8,053 nt of DNA. It comes from Treponema sp. Its GTDB lineage: Bacteria; Spirochaetota; Spirochaetia; Treponematales; Breznakiellaceae. A program made the translations under genes and the position numbers. Positions 7,579-8,053 of the stretch are shown in pieces. Each line of letters begins with the position of its first letter. Within the stretch, counting starts at the first letter, position 1. The DNA is taken from NCBI GenBank assembly GCA_031266255.1, contig JAISBK010000033.1, positions 1 to 8,053 on the forward strand, written 5' to 3'. The notes below the pieces were generated by a model. That model was not told where the DNA came from. It did not search any database and saw only the letters and a program-made list of their open reading frames with translations.

Positions 7579-7726
7579 CTTTGTAGATCACCACCTGACC
7601 ACGAAGATGAAGAAGATGTCTTACCATCCTGCGTATTTGAAAGCTCCGAGCTCTTGCTCCTTAAAAATCATTTGATCATTAGACCACCCTGAACTAATAT
7701 GTAAATAACGGTGGAGATCTACAAAG
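7579..7726. repeat. Long inverted repeat (17-bp arms) upstream of the transporter-like gene
   Basis: The left arm 7579-7595 (CTTTGTAGATCACCACC) and right arm 7710-7726 (GGTGGAGATCTACAAAG) are reverse complements at 16 of 17 positions, separated by 114 bp. The interval contains a candidate promoter, and the right arm sits just after its predicted start. Possible meanings are paired operators (looping), a long-range RNA stem, or a relic of a small mobile insertion. The ends do not extend and no target-site duplication is evident. Confidence 0.6.
7672..7700 (+). promoter_or_regulatory. Candidate promoter for the 2-hydroxycarboxylate transporter-like gene
   Basis: TTGATC (7672-7677, 4 of 6), a 17-bp spacer and TAATAT (7695-7700, 4 of 6) lie 65 bp upstream of the ATG. 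Spacing is ideal but both boxes are imperfect. The predicted start near 7707 falls at the edge of the right arm of the inverted repeat. Confidence 0.35.
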
Positions 7727-7735
7727 TATGATCAA
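7672..7735 (+). repeat. Imperfect hairpin sharing the right arm of the long inverted repeat
   Basis: TTGATCAT (7672-7679) pairs with ATGATCAA (7728-7735); inside it TAGA (7680-7683) pairs with TCTA (7719-7722) and CCACC (7684-7688) with GGTGG (7710-7714). The 17 paired bases are interrupted only by bulges on the 3' side. It competes with the 7579-7595 arm for 7710-7722, so the two pairings are mutually exclusive. There is no T-run, so it is not a standard terminator. Confidence 0.4.
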
Positions 7736-7752
7736 GTAAAGTATACATAAAG

Positions 7753-7760
7753 AAGGAGGA
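7753..7760 (+). promoter_or_regulatory. Strong ribosome binding site
   Basis: AAGGAGGA, a near-perfect Shine-Dalgarno sequence, ends 5 nt before the ATG at 7766 and fixes the start of the short transporter-like frame. It is the best ribosome site in the window. Confidence 0.8.
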
Positions 7761-7765
7761 CTATT

Positions 7766-7939
7766 ATGAGTACAGGGCAACCGAATACTCCTAGACCAGC
7801 AGAGAAACAGAGTTTTCAGTTATATGGGATGAAATGGTATTTTTTCGCTATTTTTACGCTGGTTATTCTTGCAGCAACCTATCTGGGTAAACTGCCCAAA
7901 GGGATGGTCGGCGCATTCCCGCTTATGATCATTAAATGA
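7766..7939 (+). CDS. N-terminal fragment of a 2-hydroxycarboxylate (citrate/malate-type) transporter
   Basis: A 57-residue frame with a polar N-terminus, then YGMKWYFFAIFTLVILAA (20-37) and YLGKLPKGMVGAFPLMII (39-56). This matches the opening of the 2-HCT family (CitS/MleP type): a polar tail, an F-x-x-YGM-like entry, the first membrane helix and a LPxxMVGxFxLM motif. Family members are about 430-450 residues and import citrate or malate with Na+ or H+, so this can only be a fragment. It ends at TGA 7937-7939, exactly where a second frame of the same family begins. The family match is from memory of CitS-type proteins. If translated alone it would be a single-helix membrane peptide of unknown use. 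The strong ribosome site suggests the gene was recently functional. Confidence 0.7.
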   Translation: MSTGQPNTPRPAEKQSFQLYGMKWYFFAIFTLVILAATYLGKLPKGMVGAFPLMIIK

Positions 7940-8053
7940 ACCGCCAATTATTGATTCGGGCTGCGATCCGGTATCTGCCGGCCATCCTTGGCGGTGTGGC
8001 AGTTGCCATTGCCCTTACCGCATTGGTGGGAACCATCATCGGTTACGGTGCCA
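7936..8053 (+). CDS. Internal part of the same 2-hydroxycarboxylate transporter family (partial, continues past the right edge)
   Basis: The frame opens with ATG 7936 overlapping the previous stop as ATGA and is open for 39 codons to the edge. MNRQLLIRAAIRYLPAI and the following membrane helix ending VGTIIGYGA resemble the internal 2-HCT segment that, in CitS as I recall it, reads NRKLLLK...YIPTILAG...IGLCFG. In a normal transporter this piece follows the preceding fragment after roughly 70-75 more residues. So helix II-III material appears missing and the frame is shifted by -1 relative to the first piece. There is no Shine-Dalgarno sequence; any expression would need coupling to the upstream frame. 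It may be a pseudogene, a split gene or an assembly artefact, or a true start could lie here by chance. Confidence 0.6.
   Translation, partial: MNRQLLIRAAIRYLPAILGGVAVAIALTALVGTIIGYGA

Overview
The window reads as a chromosomal segment of a host-associated spirochaete, most likely a Treponema of the termite-gut type. That assignment is inference. It rests on moderate GC, spirochaete-style lipoboxes, a two-sensor-domain histidine kinase of a kind common in treponemes, and a secreted protein that I recall only from that group. There are no rRNA, tRNA, CRISPR or insertion-sequence signatures.

Left half (1-4308), all on the minus strand. Reading in the direction of transcription, a WbaP-like polyprenyl-phosphate hexose-1-phosphate transferase (2866-4308) is followed after 32 bp by a small secreted protein of unknown function (2015-2833). 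After a further 98-bp gap with its own candidate promoter comes the N-terminal 638 codons of a hybrid-type sensor histidine kinase (1-1916). The kinase carries two periplasmic solute-binding-like domains, one transmembrane helix and the H-box; its catalytic part lies beyond the left edge.

Divergent control region (4309-4557). It holds a CcpA/LacI-type palindrome, a small palindrome, a good extended -10 promoter reading right and a weaker promoter reading left.

Right half (4558-7527), plus strand. This is a compact, translationally coupled three-gene ABC importer of the iron-complex/cobalamin/oxyanion class: a lipoprotein binding protein, a FecCD-type permease and an ATPase. The first two genes overlap by 4 bp and the second and third are 7 bp apart. 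Together they form a complete binding-protein-dependent uptake system. The substrate cannot be read from the sequence.

Far right (7528-8053). A 238-bp gap contains a 17-bp inverted repeat whose right arm can also pair with a nearer sequence, plus a candidate promoter. It leads into a gene whose protein resembles the 2-hydroxycarboxylate (citrate/malate) transporter family. This gene appears broken: a 57-codon N-terminal piece stops, and a second frame, overlapping it as ATGA, resumes at a point about 70-75 residues further into the family. This is the most unusual feature of the window; it could be a natural deletion, a genuine split or an assembly error.
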